Shown here: positions 45,189-53,521 of the stretch, piece by piece
Numbering within the stretch: position 1 is the first letter of the stretch
How the letters are laid out: the number at the start of each line of letters is the position of its first letter
From: Gottschalkiaceae bacterium SANA
GTDB lineage: Bacteria; Bacillota; Clostridia; Tissierellales; GPF-1
Assembly: GCA_036323355.1 (NCBI GenBank)
Contig: AP028876.1
Span: 1,426,001 to 1,490,000, forward strand
Reading direction: 5' to 3'
DNA length: 64,000 nt
Program-made: the position numbers and the translations under genes
The notes under the pieces: model-generated
The model's input: the letters and a program-made list of their open reading frames with translations, nothing else
Database searches by the model: none
Told to the model about the DNA's origin: nothing

Positions 45189-45217
45189 TTGACGGGATCA
45201 AATCCAGAAACTATAAT
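45189..45217 (+). promoter_or_regulatory. nifJ promoter
   Basis: TTGACG at 45189-45194, a 17-base spacer, and TATAAT at 45212-45217. The mRNA leader then holds a 7-bp hairpin, GTATCCT/AGGATAC (45236-45252), just ahead of the ribosome binding site GAGGGGG, which may stabilise the message. Confidence 0.85.
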
Positions 45218-45278
45218 GGTACTGTGTTAATATATGTATCCTAAAAGGATACCGATTTTATGAGGGGGTCTTTTGTTT

Positions 45279-48200
45279 ATGGCTAAGGTTTTTAAAACGA
45301 TGGACGGAAATACCGCAGCAGCTCACGTAGCGTACGCGTTTACTGATGTAGCGGCAATTTTTCCGATCACTCCATCATCTCCAATGGCAGAATATGTTGA
45401 TCTATGGGCTGCAAACGGTCTAAAAAACATTTTCGGTCAAACAGTAAAAGTTGCAGAATTGCAATCTGAGGGTGGTGCTTCAGGTGCGGTTCACGGTTCT
45501 TTGGCAGCAGGTGCCTTGACGACTACATTTACAGCGTCTCAAGGTTTGTTGTTGATGATTCCAAACATGTACAAAATTTCTGGCGAATTGTTGCCAGGCG
45601 TATTCCACGTATCAGCTCGTGCGGTTGCAGGACATGCATTGTCAATCTTTGGCGATCATTCAGATGTAATGGCAGCGCGCCAAACTGGTTTCGCGATGCT
45701 TGCATCAGGTTCTGTACAAGAGGTTATGGATATGGGTGGTATCGCTCACTTAGCGGCCATTGAAACTCGTATTCCATTTGTTCATTTCTTCGACGGATTT
45801 AGAACCTCTCATGAGATTTCTAAAATCGAAGTGATGGATTACAAAGAATTTGTACGTTTGACTGATTTTGAAGCGGTTAACACGTTCCGTAACAACGCAT
45901 TGAATCCGGAGCATCCGGTAACACGTGGTACGGCGCAAAACCCTGACATCTTCTTCCAAGCAAAAGAATCTGCAAACAAGTTTTATGATGTGGTTCCTGC
46001 TGCTGTTCAGAAATACATGGACGAGATCTCAAAAGTTACTGGCCGTTCTTACAGCCTGTTTAACTACTACGGAGCGGAAGACGCTGAGCGCGTAATCGTT
46101 GCGATGGGTTCTGTAACAGAAACTGCAGAAGAAACAGTAGATTACTTAATGGCTAAAGGTGAAAAAGTTGGTTTGTTGAAAGTACGTTTGTACCGACCAT
46201 TCGCGGCAGAAGCATTCTTGGCTGCAATGCCTAAGACTGCTACGAAAATCGCGGTATTGGATCGAACCAAAGAACCAGGTTCATTGGGTGAACCACTTTA
46301 CTTGGATATTCAATCTGTATACTACGCGCAAGAAACACGACCAGTGATTGTTGGCGGACGTTATGGCTTGGGTTCTAAGGATACAACACCTTCACAAGTG
46401 AAGGCTGTATTCGACAACTTGAAATTGGACGCGCCGAAGAACCAATTTACATTGGGTATCAACGACGACGTAACTCATACTTCATTGGAAGTTGGCGAAA
46501 CAATCGTAACAGAACCAGAAGGAACAATTCGTTGTAAGTTCTGGGGCTTGGGATCTGACGGTACAGTTGGAGCGAACAAAAACTCCATCAAAATCATCGG
46601 TGACCACACTGATATGTACGCGCAAGGTTACTTCTCTTATGATTCTAAGAAGTCCGGCGGCGTAACCGTATCACACCTTCGTTTCGGTAACAGCCCAATC
46701 CGTTCAACTTACTTGATCAGCGAAGCTGACTTTGTTTCTTGCTCAAAAGAAGCATATGTTAACCAATATGATCTACTTGACGGTTTGAAAAAAGGTGGAA
46801 AATTCCTATTGAACACAGTTTGGACTGTGAAAGATTTGGAAACTAAACTACCTGCATCAATGAAGCGATATATTGCCAATAACGAAATCAAGTTCTACAC
46901 ATTGAATGCGACTGACAAAGCGCAAGAAATGGGACTTGGAAATCGTACAAACACCATTCTTCAATCAGCATTCTTCAACCTTGCTAATGTAATTCCATTC
47001 GAGGAAGCCAAGCAATACATGAAAGATGCAGTTGTGAAGTCTTATGGTAAAAAAGGTCATAAGATCGTTGAAATGAACCATAATGCGATTGACGCCGGTG
47101 CAGATGCAGTGGTAGAAATTGCGGTTCCTGAAGCGTGGAAGACAGCAACAGATGAGCAAACAACTTTGGAAAACATTGCAGCACCTGCATTTATCGAAAA
47201 CATTTTACGTCCAATCAACGCACAAAAAGGTGATAGCCTGCCAGTTAGCGCGTTCGAAGGTCGTGAAGATGGTACTTTCGACAACGGTTCAGCAGCGTAC
47301 GAAAAACGTGGTATCGCGGTAAACGTACCTGAATGGATTGCAGACAAATGTATCCAATGTAATCAATGTTCTTTCGTTTGTCCACATGCAGTAATTCGTC
47401 CGTTCCTATTGAACGAAGAAGAGCTTGCAAATGCACCTGAAGCTGCTAAAGCAGTTGTAAAAGATGCAAAAGGCAAAGGATTGGAAGGTCTTTCATACAA
47501 GATTCAAGTTTCCACTTTGGATTGTACAGGTTGCGGAAACTGTGCGGATATCTGTCCAGTACAAGCACTTGAAATGAAAGCTCTTGCTACACAAGTTGAC
47601 ACAGAAGTTCCTAACTGGGATTATATGATTGGTCAAGTAGAAGACAAAAAAGTTATGACTCCAAACACTGTTAAAGGATCTCAATTCGTGAAACCATTGT
47701 TCGAATTCTCCGGTGCATGTGCGGGTTGTGGCGAAACACCTTATATGAAGGCTGTTACACAGTTGTTTGGTGATCGTATGATGATTGCGAATGCAACTGG
47801 TTGTTCTTCAATCTGGGGTGGTTCTGCTCCTACTACACCATATACAACTAATGCACAAGGTCAAGGTCCTGCATGGGCGAACTCCTTATTCGAGGACAAT
47901 GCTGAGTATGGATACGGAATGGCTTTAGCGACTGAGAAGATCCGTGAAGCAGTTGCCATCCAAATGGATGCATTGACGAACATGGAAATTCCTGCAGACG
48001 TGAAAGCGGTTTGCGAAGAATGGTTGGAAAATGCTCAAGATGGACAAGCGTCCAAAATTGCAGCAGCGAAAGTCAAAGATCTTCTTGGCAAAGACCTAGG
48101 TAGCGAAGAAGCCAATGCAGCGTGGGCAAAAGTAGCAGAGAAGAAAGATTTCTTGGTGAAACGTTCACAATGGATTGTTGGTGGAGACGGTTGGTCTTAC

Positions 48201-48815
48201 GATATTGGATACGGTGGATTGGATCACGTTCTTGCTTCTGGCGATGATGTGAATGTAATCGTATTTGATACGGAAGTATATTCAAACACAGGTGGCCAAG
48301 CTTCTAAAGCCACTCCAACTGCAGCTGTAGCGAAATTTGCAGCAGCAGGTATGAGAGTGAAAAAGAAAGATTTGGGCATGATGGCTGCAACTTACGGTTA
48401 CGTTTATGTAGCACAAACTTCAATGGGCTCTAATAAGAACCAATTTATGAAAGCCTTGCTTGAAGCGGAAGCTTATAAAGGACCTTCATTGATCATCTGT
48501 TATGCACCTTGTATCAACCACGGTATTAAAGTGGGCATGGGCAAAACACAAGATCGCATGAAGTTGGCTGTAGATTCAGGATACTGGCATCTATACCGCT
48601 TCAACCCTGAGTTGAAGAAACAAGGCAAAAATCCTTTCACTTTGGATTCTAAGCAGCCAACAGCAAGCTTCCAAGAGTTCCTTCAAGGAGAAGTTCGTTA
48701 TTCATCATTGATGAAGACCTTCCCAGAAGTTGCGGAAGAATTGTACGCACAAGCTGAAGTAGATATGAACGAACGCTACGAAGGCTACAAGCGAATGGCA
48801 GAAATGGAGTACTAG
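45279..48815 (+). CDS. nifJ: Pyruvate:ferredoxin (flavodoxin) oxidoreductase
   Basis: A 1178-residue single-chain PFOR that splits pyruvate to acetyl-CoA, CO2 and reduced ferredoxin. The N-terminal domain has AYAFTDVAAIFPITPSSPMAE. Two [4Fe-4S] clusters are bound by CIQCNQCSFVCP (about 690) and CTGCGNCADICP (about 750); the third by CAGCGE (about 815), NATGCSS and the late CYAPC. The TPP part has GGDGWSYDIGYGGLDH and DTEVYSNTGGQ. It has its own strong promoter and terminator, and a cleaner codon usage than neighbours (many CGT, GAA, AAC/TTC), as expected for a highly expressed enzyme. It marks an anaerobe. Confidence 0.97.
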   Translation: MAKVFKTMDGNTAAAHVAYAFTDVAAIFPITPSSPMAEYVDLWAANGLKNIFGQTVKVAELQSEGGASGAVHGSLAAGALTTTFTASQGLLLMIPNMYKISGELLPGVFHVSARAVAGHALSIFGDHSDVMAARQTGFAMLASGSVQEVMDMGGIAHLAAIETRIPFVHFFDGFRTSHEISKIEVMDYKEFVRLTDFEAVNTFRNNALNPEHPVTRGTAQNPDIFFQAKESANKFYDVVPAAVQKYMDEISKVTGRSYSLFNYYGAEDAERVIVAMGSVTETAEETVDYLMAKGEKVGLLKVRLYRPFAAEAFLAAMPKTATKIAVLDRTKEPGSLGEPLYLDIQSVYYAQETRPVIVGGRYGLGSKDTTPSQVKAVFDNLKLDAPKNQFTLGINDDVTHTSLEVGETIVTEPEGTIRCKFWGLGSDGTVGANKNSIKIIGDHTDMYAQGYFSYDSKKSGGVTVSHLRFGNSPIRSTYLISEADFVSCSKEAYVNQYDLLDGLKKGGKFLLNTVWTVKDLETKLPASMKRYIANNEIKFYTLNATDKAQEMGLGNRTNTILQSAFFNLANVIPFEEAKQYMKDAVVKSYGKKGHKIVEMNHNAIDAGADAVVEIAVPEAWKTATDEQTTLENIAAPAFIENILRPINAQKGDSLPVSAFEGREDGTFDNGSAAYEKRGIAVNVPEWIADKCIQCNQCSFVCPHAVIRPFLLNEEELANAPEAAKAVVKDAKGKGLEGLSYKIQVSTLDCTGCGNCADICPVQALEMKALATQVDTEVPNWDYMIGQVEDKKVMTPNTVKGSQFVKPLFEFSGACAGCGETPYMKAVTQLFGDRMMIANATGCSSIWGGSAPTTPYTTNAQGQGPAWANSLFEDNAEYGYGMALATEKIREAVAIQMDALTNMEIPADVKAVCEEWLENAQDGQASKIAAAKVKDLLGKDLGSEEANAAWAKVAEKKDFLVKRSQWIVGGDGWSYDIGYGGLDHVLASGDDVNVIVFDTEVYSNTGGQASKATPTAAVAKFAAAGMRVKKKDLGMMAATYGYVYVAQTSMGSNKNQFMKALLEAEAYKGPSLIICYAPCINHGIKVGMGKTQDRMKLAVDSGYWHLYRFNPELKKQGKNPFTLDSKQPTASFQEFLQGEVRYSSLMKTFPEVAEELYAQAEVDMNERYEGYKRMAEMEY

Positions 48816-48825
48816 AAAATAGCTA

Positions 48826-48855
48826 AGGGGGAGACGTTCGCGTCTCCCCTTTTTT
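48826..48855 (+). terminator. Terminator after nifJ
   Basis: GGGGAGACG (about 48828-48836) pairs with CGTCTCCCC (48841-48849) over a TTCG loop, followed by six Ts. Confidence 0.93.
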
Positions 48856-48908
48856 CTTGTGATTGCGCAGAAGGTCTGACAAGCAAAGCATGAAAGAATT
48901 TATTGAAT

Positions 48909-48947
48909 GAAGATGGTCAGCCTTGAGTAATGTTCAAGGCTGAATTT
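48909..48947 (+). repeat. GAAGATGGTCAG hairpin element, solitary copy
   Basis: GAAGATGGTCAG followed by a hairpin (CAGCCTTGA / TTCAAGGCTG) and CTGAATT. The same arrangement with a different hairpin loop sequence occurs twice in the 111-bp repeats at 61808-62035. It lies in the murB leader, about 65 bases before the start. Confidence 0.6.
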
Positions 48948-49010
48948 GTTTTTCAAAGCCCGAAAAATAGAGTATACTTAAAGGGATTAAAAATAAAGGA
49001 TGAGCAGAAA

Positions 49011-49946
49011 ATGAATTGGAATCAGCTATTTGAAAAACTAATAGAAATTAATACAAAAGATCGGGTGTATAGAAATGAGCCCATGAAAAAACATACGAAT
49101 TTTCGGCTGGGGGGCCCAGCGGCTCTTTTGGTGATTCCCGAGACGGAATCAGCCTTGATTGCCACTGTGAAAACCTTGCGGAGATCGCAAGTGCCGATGC
49201 TTTTAATCGGCAATGGAACCAATCTTTTGATTCGCGATGGGGGATTTCCCGGTGTCATTGTAAAGATTAATCACCAGGGAATGAAGATGGTTACCTTGGA
49301 TGGAACAAAAATTACTGCGGAAGCAGGGGCTCTTTTGAGTACGGTTTCCAAGCGTGCGCAACAGGCGGGTCTATCTGGCTTGGAATTTGCGGGCGGAATT
49401 CCCGGCAGTTTGGGCGGGGCGGTTTATATGAATGCTGGCGCCTATGGCGGTGAGATGAAAGATGTTGTCAGCTCGGTTCGGATTTTGAATCAAGAAGGCG
49501 AGATCATGACCTTTACACGAGAGGAACTGGCTTTTGGTTATCGAACCAGTCGTTTTCATCAAGCGGGTGATATTGTGTTGTCCATTTCCATGGAGTTGGT
49601 GGAGAAAGATCCCAGTGAGATTTTGATGACCATGAAGGCGTTGGACTTTAAACGAACATCCAAACAGCCATTAGACAAACCTAGCGCGGGAAGCACATTT
49701 AAGCGGCCAGAGGGCGATTACGCCGGTCGTTTGATCGATGCGGCGGGTCTTCGTGGCCTTCGATATCGAGGGGCACGGGTCTCACCTAAACATTGCGGTT
49801 TTGTGATCTTGGATGGCGAAGGCTGTGCCAAGGATGTGGAAACTTTGATCGGCATGATTCAAAAGACGGTCTTTGATCAGTTTGGTGTGCATTTGGAGAG
49901 AGAAGTCATAATTCTTGGAGACGAGAAGGGAGAGGTCGATGCATAG
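49011..49946 (+). CDS. murB: UDP-N-acetylenolpyruvoylglucosamine reductase
   Basis: A 311-residue FAD enzyme that makes UDP-MurNAc for peptidoglycan. FAD-binding stretches are NTNLLIRDGG-like (GNGTNLLIRDGGFPG, about 64-78) and GIPGSLGGAVYMNAGAYGGEM (about 124-144). The catalytic serine is in AGSTFKRP (about 224-231). It is a type II (Gram-positive length) MurB. ATG 49011 has AAAGGATG upstream; a TATACT at 48973-48978 is a likely -10 box. It heads the rapZ-yvcK cluster and overlaps rapZ by 8 bases. Confidence 0.96.
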   Translation: MNWNQLFEKLIEINTKDRVYRNEPMKKHTNFRLGGPAALLVIPETESALIATVKTLRRSQVPMLLIGNGTNLLIRDGGFPGVIVKINHQGMKMVTLDGTKITAEAGALLSTVSKRAQQAGLSGLEFAGGIPGSLGGAVYMNAGAYGGEMKDVVSSVRILNQEGEIMTFTREELAFGYRTSRFHQAGDIVLSISMELVEKDPSEILMTMKALDFKRTSKQPLDKPSAGSTFKRPEGDYAGRLIDAAGLRGLRYRGARVSPKHCGFVILDGEGCAKDVETLIGMIQKTVFDQFGVHLEREVIILGDEKGEVDA

Positions 49947-50829
49947 ACCAACGCGTGAATCCATGGAATTTGTCATTGTAACCGGTTTGTCCGGTGCGGG
50001 ACGCTCCCAAGCTGCCAATGTATTGGAAGATCTGGGTTATTTTTGCATGGACAATGTACCACCGCAATTGCTGCCGCAATTTGCGATTTTGCATCAGAGT
50101 TCTGAATTTCGTATGAAAAAGGTTGCTGCCGTGGTGGATATCCGAGGCGGTCAGTATTTTCAAGACTTATTTGATGTTTTGAAGCAATTTGAAGAAGAGG
50201 GACATAGCTATCGTATTCTCTACTTGGATTGTCAGGACGATGTACTGGTGAAGCGATACAAGGAACATCGTCGACCTCATCCTATGAATCCGGATGGGAG
50301 CATTTTGGAAGGTATTCAAAAGGAACGGCAGACCCTCAGCCAGATTTTCGAATTGGCGCAAACCGTTATTGACACCTCCAGTTTGACATTAGGAAAGCTT
50401 CGAGAACGGATTATCGAGGAACTCAGTGGTGTAAATGCCAGTGACTTGTTTAAGTTGAATGTAATTTCCTTTGGATTCAAGCATGGTATTCCACTGGAAG
50501 CTGATCTGGTATTTGATGTTCGATTCTTGCCGAATCCATTTTATATTCCAGAGCTGCGCACCCAAACGGGGAATGATCAAGCCGTGCAGGATTATGTGAT
50601 GAATTTTGAAGATGCGCAGATCTTTTTGAAGGAAATCGTGCTCATGCTGGAATTTTTGATTCCTCGTTATCAAAAGCAGGGCAAACAGCGCTTGGTTCTC
50701 GCTATTGGTTGTACTGGCGGAAAGCATCGCTCAGTGACCCTTGCCAACCGGATTTATGAATCGATGGAGGCAAACACGGAGTATGCGATAAATCTGATTC
50801 ATCGAGATGAAACAAAGGCGGGAAAATAG
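49939..50829 (+). CDS. rapZ: RNase adapter/nucleotide-binding protein RapZ (YvcJ)
   Basis: A 296-residue P-loop protein of the RapZ/YvcJ family, which in other bacteria links amino-sugar sensing to envelope synthesis or competence. The P-loop reads GLSGAGRS (about 16-23), with arginine where the family has lysine. The rest is typical: YFCMDNVPPQLLPQ, VDIRGG, and the C-terminal GCTGGKHRSVTLA. ATG 49939 follows GGGAGAGG and overlaps murB. The Lys-to-Arg change may weaken nucleotide hydrolysis. Confidence 0.94.
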   Translation: MHRPTRESMEFVIVTGLSGAGRSQAANVLEDLGYFCMDNVPPQLLPQFAILHQSSEFRMKKVAAVVDIRGGQYFQDLFDVLKQFEEEGHSYRILYLDCQDDVLVKRYKEHRRPHPMNPDGSILEGIQKERQTLSQIFELAQTVIDTSSLTLGKLRERIIEELSGVNASDLFKLNVISFGFKHGIPLEADLVFDVRFLPNPFYIPELRTQTGNDQAVQDYVMNFEDAQIFLKEIVLMLEFLIPRYQKQGKQRLVLAIGCTGGKHRSVTLANRIYESMEANTEYAINLIHRDETKAGK

Positions 50830-50830
50830 C

Positions 50831-51811
50831 ATGGAAAAAATGAATCGAAAAATTGTTGTGATTGGCGGAGGGACGGGGACCTCCGTTCTTTTGTCAGGAT
50901 TGAAGCATTATTTTAATGATGTGGCGGCCATTGTAACCGTTGCAGATAATGGTGGCGGATCCGGCGTTTTGCGAGAAGATTTGGGGATGCTGCCTCCGGG
51001 AGATGTTCGGGCCTGTCTTTTGGCTCTGGCGGAACTGGAACCTGCTATGGAAAAAATGTTGAATCACCGATTCACCCAAGGGCGATTGAAGGGGCAGAAT
51101 TGCGGAAATCTTTTGATTGCTGCCATGACGGAAATCTACGGGGACTTTGGCCTTGCCATTGAAAAGTTGTCTTCCGTATTGAGGGTGAGTGGTCGGGTCT
51201 ATCCCATGACCTTGAAAGATGTGAACTTGGCAGCTTGTCTTTCTTCGGGCGTGAAGGTCTACGGCGAGTCTCAGATTCCCTTGGAAGCCATGAAACGTGG
51301 GGAGAGAATTCAGCGGCTCTGGTTGGAGCCTGAAGAAGTGGATGCACCGGTAGAATCGGTGGAAGCAATTGCTTCGGCTGATTGCATTATCCTGGGGCCG
51401 GGTAGCTTGTATACCAGTATCTTGCCCAATCTTTTGGTACCGGGATTACGGGAAGCTATTGCCAATGCAAAAGCGCCAAGAATTTATGTGTCCAATATTA
51501 TGTCACAGCCTGGTGAAACAGATGGCTTTGCAGTTCAGGATCATGTACAGGTGATTCGGGATCATGGGGGCATTGGATTGATAGACTATGCATTGATTCA
51601 TACCGGAGAAGTACCTGAAAATGATTTGGCTCGCTATGAAGAAGATGGGGCGCATTTGATCACCTATGGAAAAGGAGAGAAAGAACAATTGGAGAAATGG
51701 GGTATTCAACCGATTGCTGCTTCTTTTGTAGAGGTGTCCAAGGGCTATATTCGTCATGATTCTCATGCCATATCACAAAAAATTCAAGAGCTGCTTATCC
51801 ACAAGCAGTAG
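50831..51811 (+). CDS. yvcK: YvcK/CofD-like gluconeogenesis factor
   Basis: A 326-residue UDP-sugar-binding protein needed for growth and shape on gluconeogenic carbon sources in Bacillus. The family hallmark is IGGGTGTSVLLSGLKHY near the N-terminus, followed by VTVADNGGGSGVLREDLGMLPPGDVRACL. It starts one base after rapZ. The ribosome binding site is weak, so coupling to rapZ is likely. Confidence 0.95.
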   Translation: MEKMNRKIVVIGGGTGTSVLLSGLKHYFNDVAAIVTVADNGGGSGVLREDLGMLPPGDVRACLLALAELEPAMEKMLNHRFTQGRLKGQNCGNLLIAAMTEIYGDFGLAIEKLSSVLRVSGRVYPMTLKDVNLAACLSSGVKVYGESQIPLEAMKRGERIQRLWLEPEEVDAPVESVEAIASADCIILGPGSLYTSILPNLLVPGLREAIANAKAPRIYVSNIMSQPGETDGFAVQDHVQVIRDHGGIGLIDYALIHTGEVPENDLARYEEDGAHLITYGKGEKEQLEKWGIQPIAASFVEVSKGYIRHDSHAISQKIQELLIHKQ

Positions 51812-51879
51812 GGAATTTTATACAGACTTTCTACAAATTATGGTATAATAGTCCTATAATGAAGGATGGGAGAGCCCCA

Positions 51880-52296
51880 ATGAGACGAGAGCAGAGTGCA
51901 GGAGGAGTAGTCGTATTTCATAATTCCATATTGTTGTTGAAAAAATTCAATGGCGACTGGGTTTTGCCAAAAGGGCGAATTGAACCTGGGGAATCCATGG
52001 AGGAGGCTGCCTTGCGTGAAGTTTTTGAAGAGGGTGGCGCCCGAGGAACTATCATTAAGTATTTGAGATCCATCGAATACAGTTTTAATTCTACGCGGTT
52101 TAACCGCAAGCAAAAGGTCGTTAAAAAAGTGCATTGGTTTTTGATGGATGTAACAAACATGCGGTCAAAACCGCAAAAGGAAGAAGGCTTTGTCGAGGCG
52201 AAGTATATATCCATGGCGCGGGCAGTCGAAATTGCCAAGCATGACGACGAGCGCGATGTCATTCGAATGGCCATCGAAGAGATGAGGGTTGTGTAA
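51880..52296 (+). CDS. NUDIX hydrolase
   Basis: A 138-residue NUDIX protein, the counterpart of YvcI in the Bacillus yvcIJKL cluster. The Nudix box is complete: GRIEPGESMEEAALREVFEEGGA (about 30-52; the key residues are G, E, REV-EE and G). ATG 51880 is chosen because GGATGGGAGAG lies just upstream. An extended -10 box TGGTATAAT at 51841-51849 suggests an extra promoter here. The substrate is unknown; nucleoside diphosphate derivatives are the usual ones. Confidence 0.92.
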   Translation: MRREQSAGGVVVFHNSILLLKKFNGDWVLPKGRIEPGESMEEAALREVFEEGGARGTIIKYLRSIEYSFNSTRFNRKQKVVKKVHWFLMDVTNMRSKPQKEEGFVEAKYISMARAVEIAKHDDERDVIRMAIEEMRVV

Positions 52297-52299
52297 AGA

Positions 52300-53184
52300 A
52301 TGTCATTTTCAGTAAAAGTTAAAAACGAGATATGCCGATTGGCAGTGCCGCATCATTCTCATGCGCGCACGGAGCTTTATGGGTTTGCCCAGACTCTAGA
52401 TCTGGCATGGAAAGAAGGCCACTTTGCCTTTGTTACCGAGAATGCAGCTACAGCTAGACGATTTTATTCTTTATTGAAGATGGTGGAACCAGAGGGTTTG
52501 GATCTAGAGGTGGAGCGTCAGGTTTATAAAAAGCGACACAGTATTTATCAATTTGATTTTCATTCTGATAACCTTCGGGATCAATTGGTTCATCCTCCCG
52601 CATATGAACGCAGTGGGGAATATCGAGACTTTTTGCGTGGTGCTTTTTTGGGAGCTGGATCCATCAGCGATCCGGAGAAAACCTATCACTTGGAGATTGT
52701 TACTTTATGTCCGGCGCAAGGGAAACGATTAGAAATCGCTATGGGACATTTTGGATTGAAACCTAAAGAAATCACTCGAAAAGAGCATACTGTGGTGTAT
52801 TTGAAAGAAGGCGAACAAATTTCAGATTTTCTAACCATTGTGGGGGCAACAGTCGCCATGATGGCTTTTGAAAATATACGTGTGGTCAAAGAGATGCGCA
52901 ACAATGTCAATCGATTGGTCAATTGTGAAACAGCAAATCTTTCGAAGACGATTAATGCATCTGTAGATCAACAAAGGGCCATCGAAAGCATCGAACGCTA
53001 TCGCGCTTGGGATGATCTGCCGGATCACCTGAAAGAATTGGCAGAGCTCCGAATGTCTTATCCGGAATCAAGTTTGCGCGAATTGGGAGAAATGCTTCAG
53101 CCACCGATTGGAAAGTCCGGTGTTAATCACCGTTTAAAGAAGTTAATGCAGATAGCGAAGGAACTACAAGAGAAGGAGGACTAA
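52300..53184 (+). CDS. whiA: DNA-binding protein WhiA
   Basis: A 294-residue WhiA, with an N-terminal LAGLIDADG-type fold that lost nuclease function and a C-terminal helix-turn-helix (SLRELGEMLQPPIGKSGVNH, about 260-279). In other Gram-positives it affects division or sporulation. FLRGAFLGAGSISDPEK is the conserved middle segment. It lies three bases after the NUDIX gene and two before the HPr gene. Confidence 0.95.
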   Translation: MSFSVKVKNEICRLAVPHHSHARTELYGFAQTLDLAWKEGHFAFVTENAATARRFYSLLKMVEPEGLDLEVERQVYKKRHSIYQFDFHSDNLRDQLVHPPAYERSGEYRDFLRGAFLGAGSISDPEKTYHLEIVTLCPAQGKRLEIAMGHFGLKPKEITRKEHTVVYLKEGEQISDFLTIVGATVAMMAFENIRVVKEMRNNVNRLVNCETANLSKTINASVDQQRAIESIERYRAWDDLPDHLKELAELRMSYPESSLRELGEMLQPPIGKSGVNHRLKKLMQIAKELQEKED

Positions 53185-53186
53185 AA

Positions 53187-53444
53187 ATGTTGAAAGAAAG
53201 AGTTGTTGTACAATTAAAAACCGGATTACATGCGCGTCCAGCGGCTAGATTTGTTCAGACTGCGAGTGATTTCCGTTGCAAGATTACGATTGAAAAGGGA
53301 AATAATATTGTAAATGCTAAGAGCATTATGGGTATTATGGCTTTGGGTGTTGATCAAGGTGAGGAAATCGTTATCCGCACAGATGGGGAAGATGAAAAGC
53401 TTGCATTGGAGACTTTATTGGTAATCTTAGCGAGTATCGAATAA
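53187..53444 (+). CDS. ptsH: HPr family phosphocarrier protein
   Basis: An 85-residue HPr. The PTS histidine is present in TGLHARPAARF (His15 region), and the regulatory serine in NAKSIMGIMALG (Ser46 region). It thus keeps both phosphorylation sites, unlike Bacillus Crh, which holds this position in the yvc cluster but lacks the histidine. It could be the cell's main HPr or a Crh equivalent with PTS activity. AGGAGG precedes the ATG. HprK, its kinase, is at 43236. No enzyme I gene is in the window. Confidence 0.94.
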   Translation: MLKERVVVQLKTGLHARPAARFVQTASDFRCKITIEKGNNIVNAKSIMGIMALGVDQGEEIVIRTDGEDEKLALETLLVILASIE

Positions 53445-53483
53445 ACATTCTTACGATTTCTTACGGAATGTTAAAAAAGTCCT

Positions 53484-53508
53484 GTTCACCTTTATAATGG
53501 AAGTGAAC
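53484..53508. promoter_or_regulatory. Inverted repeat around a -10 box (candidate operator)
   Basis: GTTCAC (53484-53489) and GTGAAC (53503-53508) flank TATAAT (53493-53498). A repressor bound here would cover the -10 region of the following two-gene operon. Confidence 0.5.
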
Positions 53509-53521
53509 GGAGGATGCGATT

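Noticed and set aside
45273-45278. TTG start two codons upstream of the nifJ ATG
   Set aside because: GAGGGGG spacing favours ATG 45279, and the protein family starts MAKVFKTMDGN-like.
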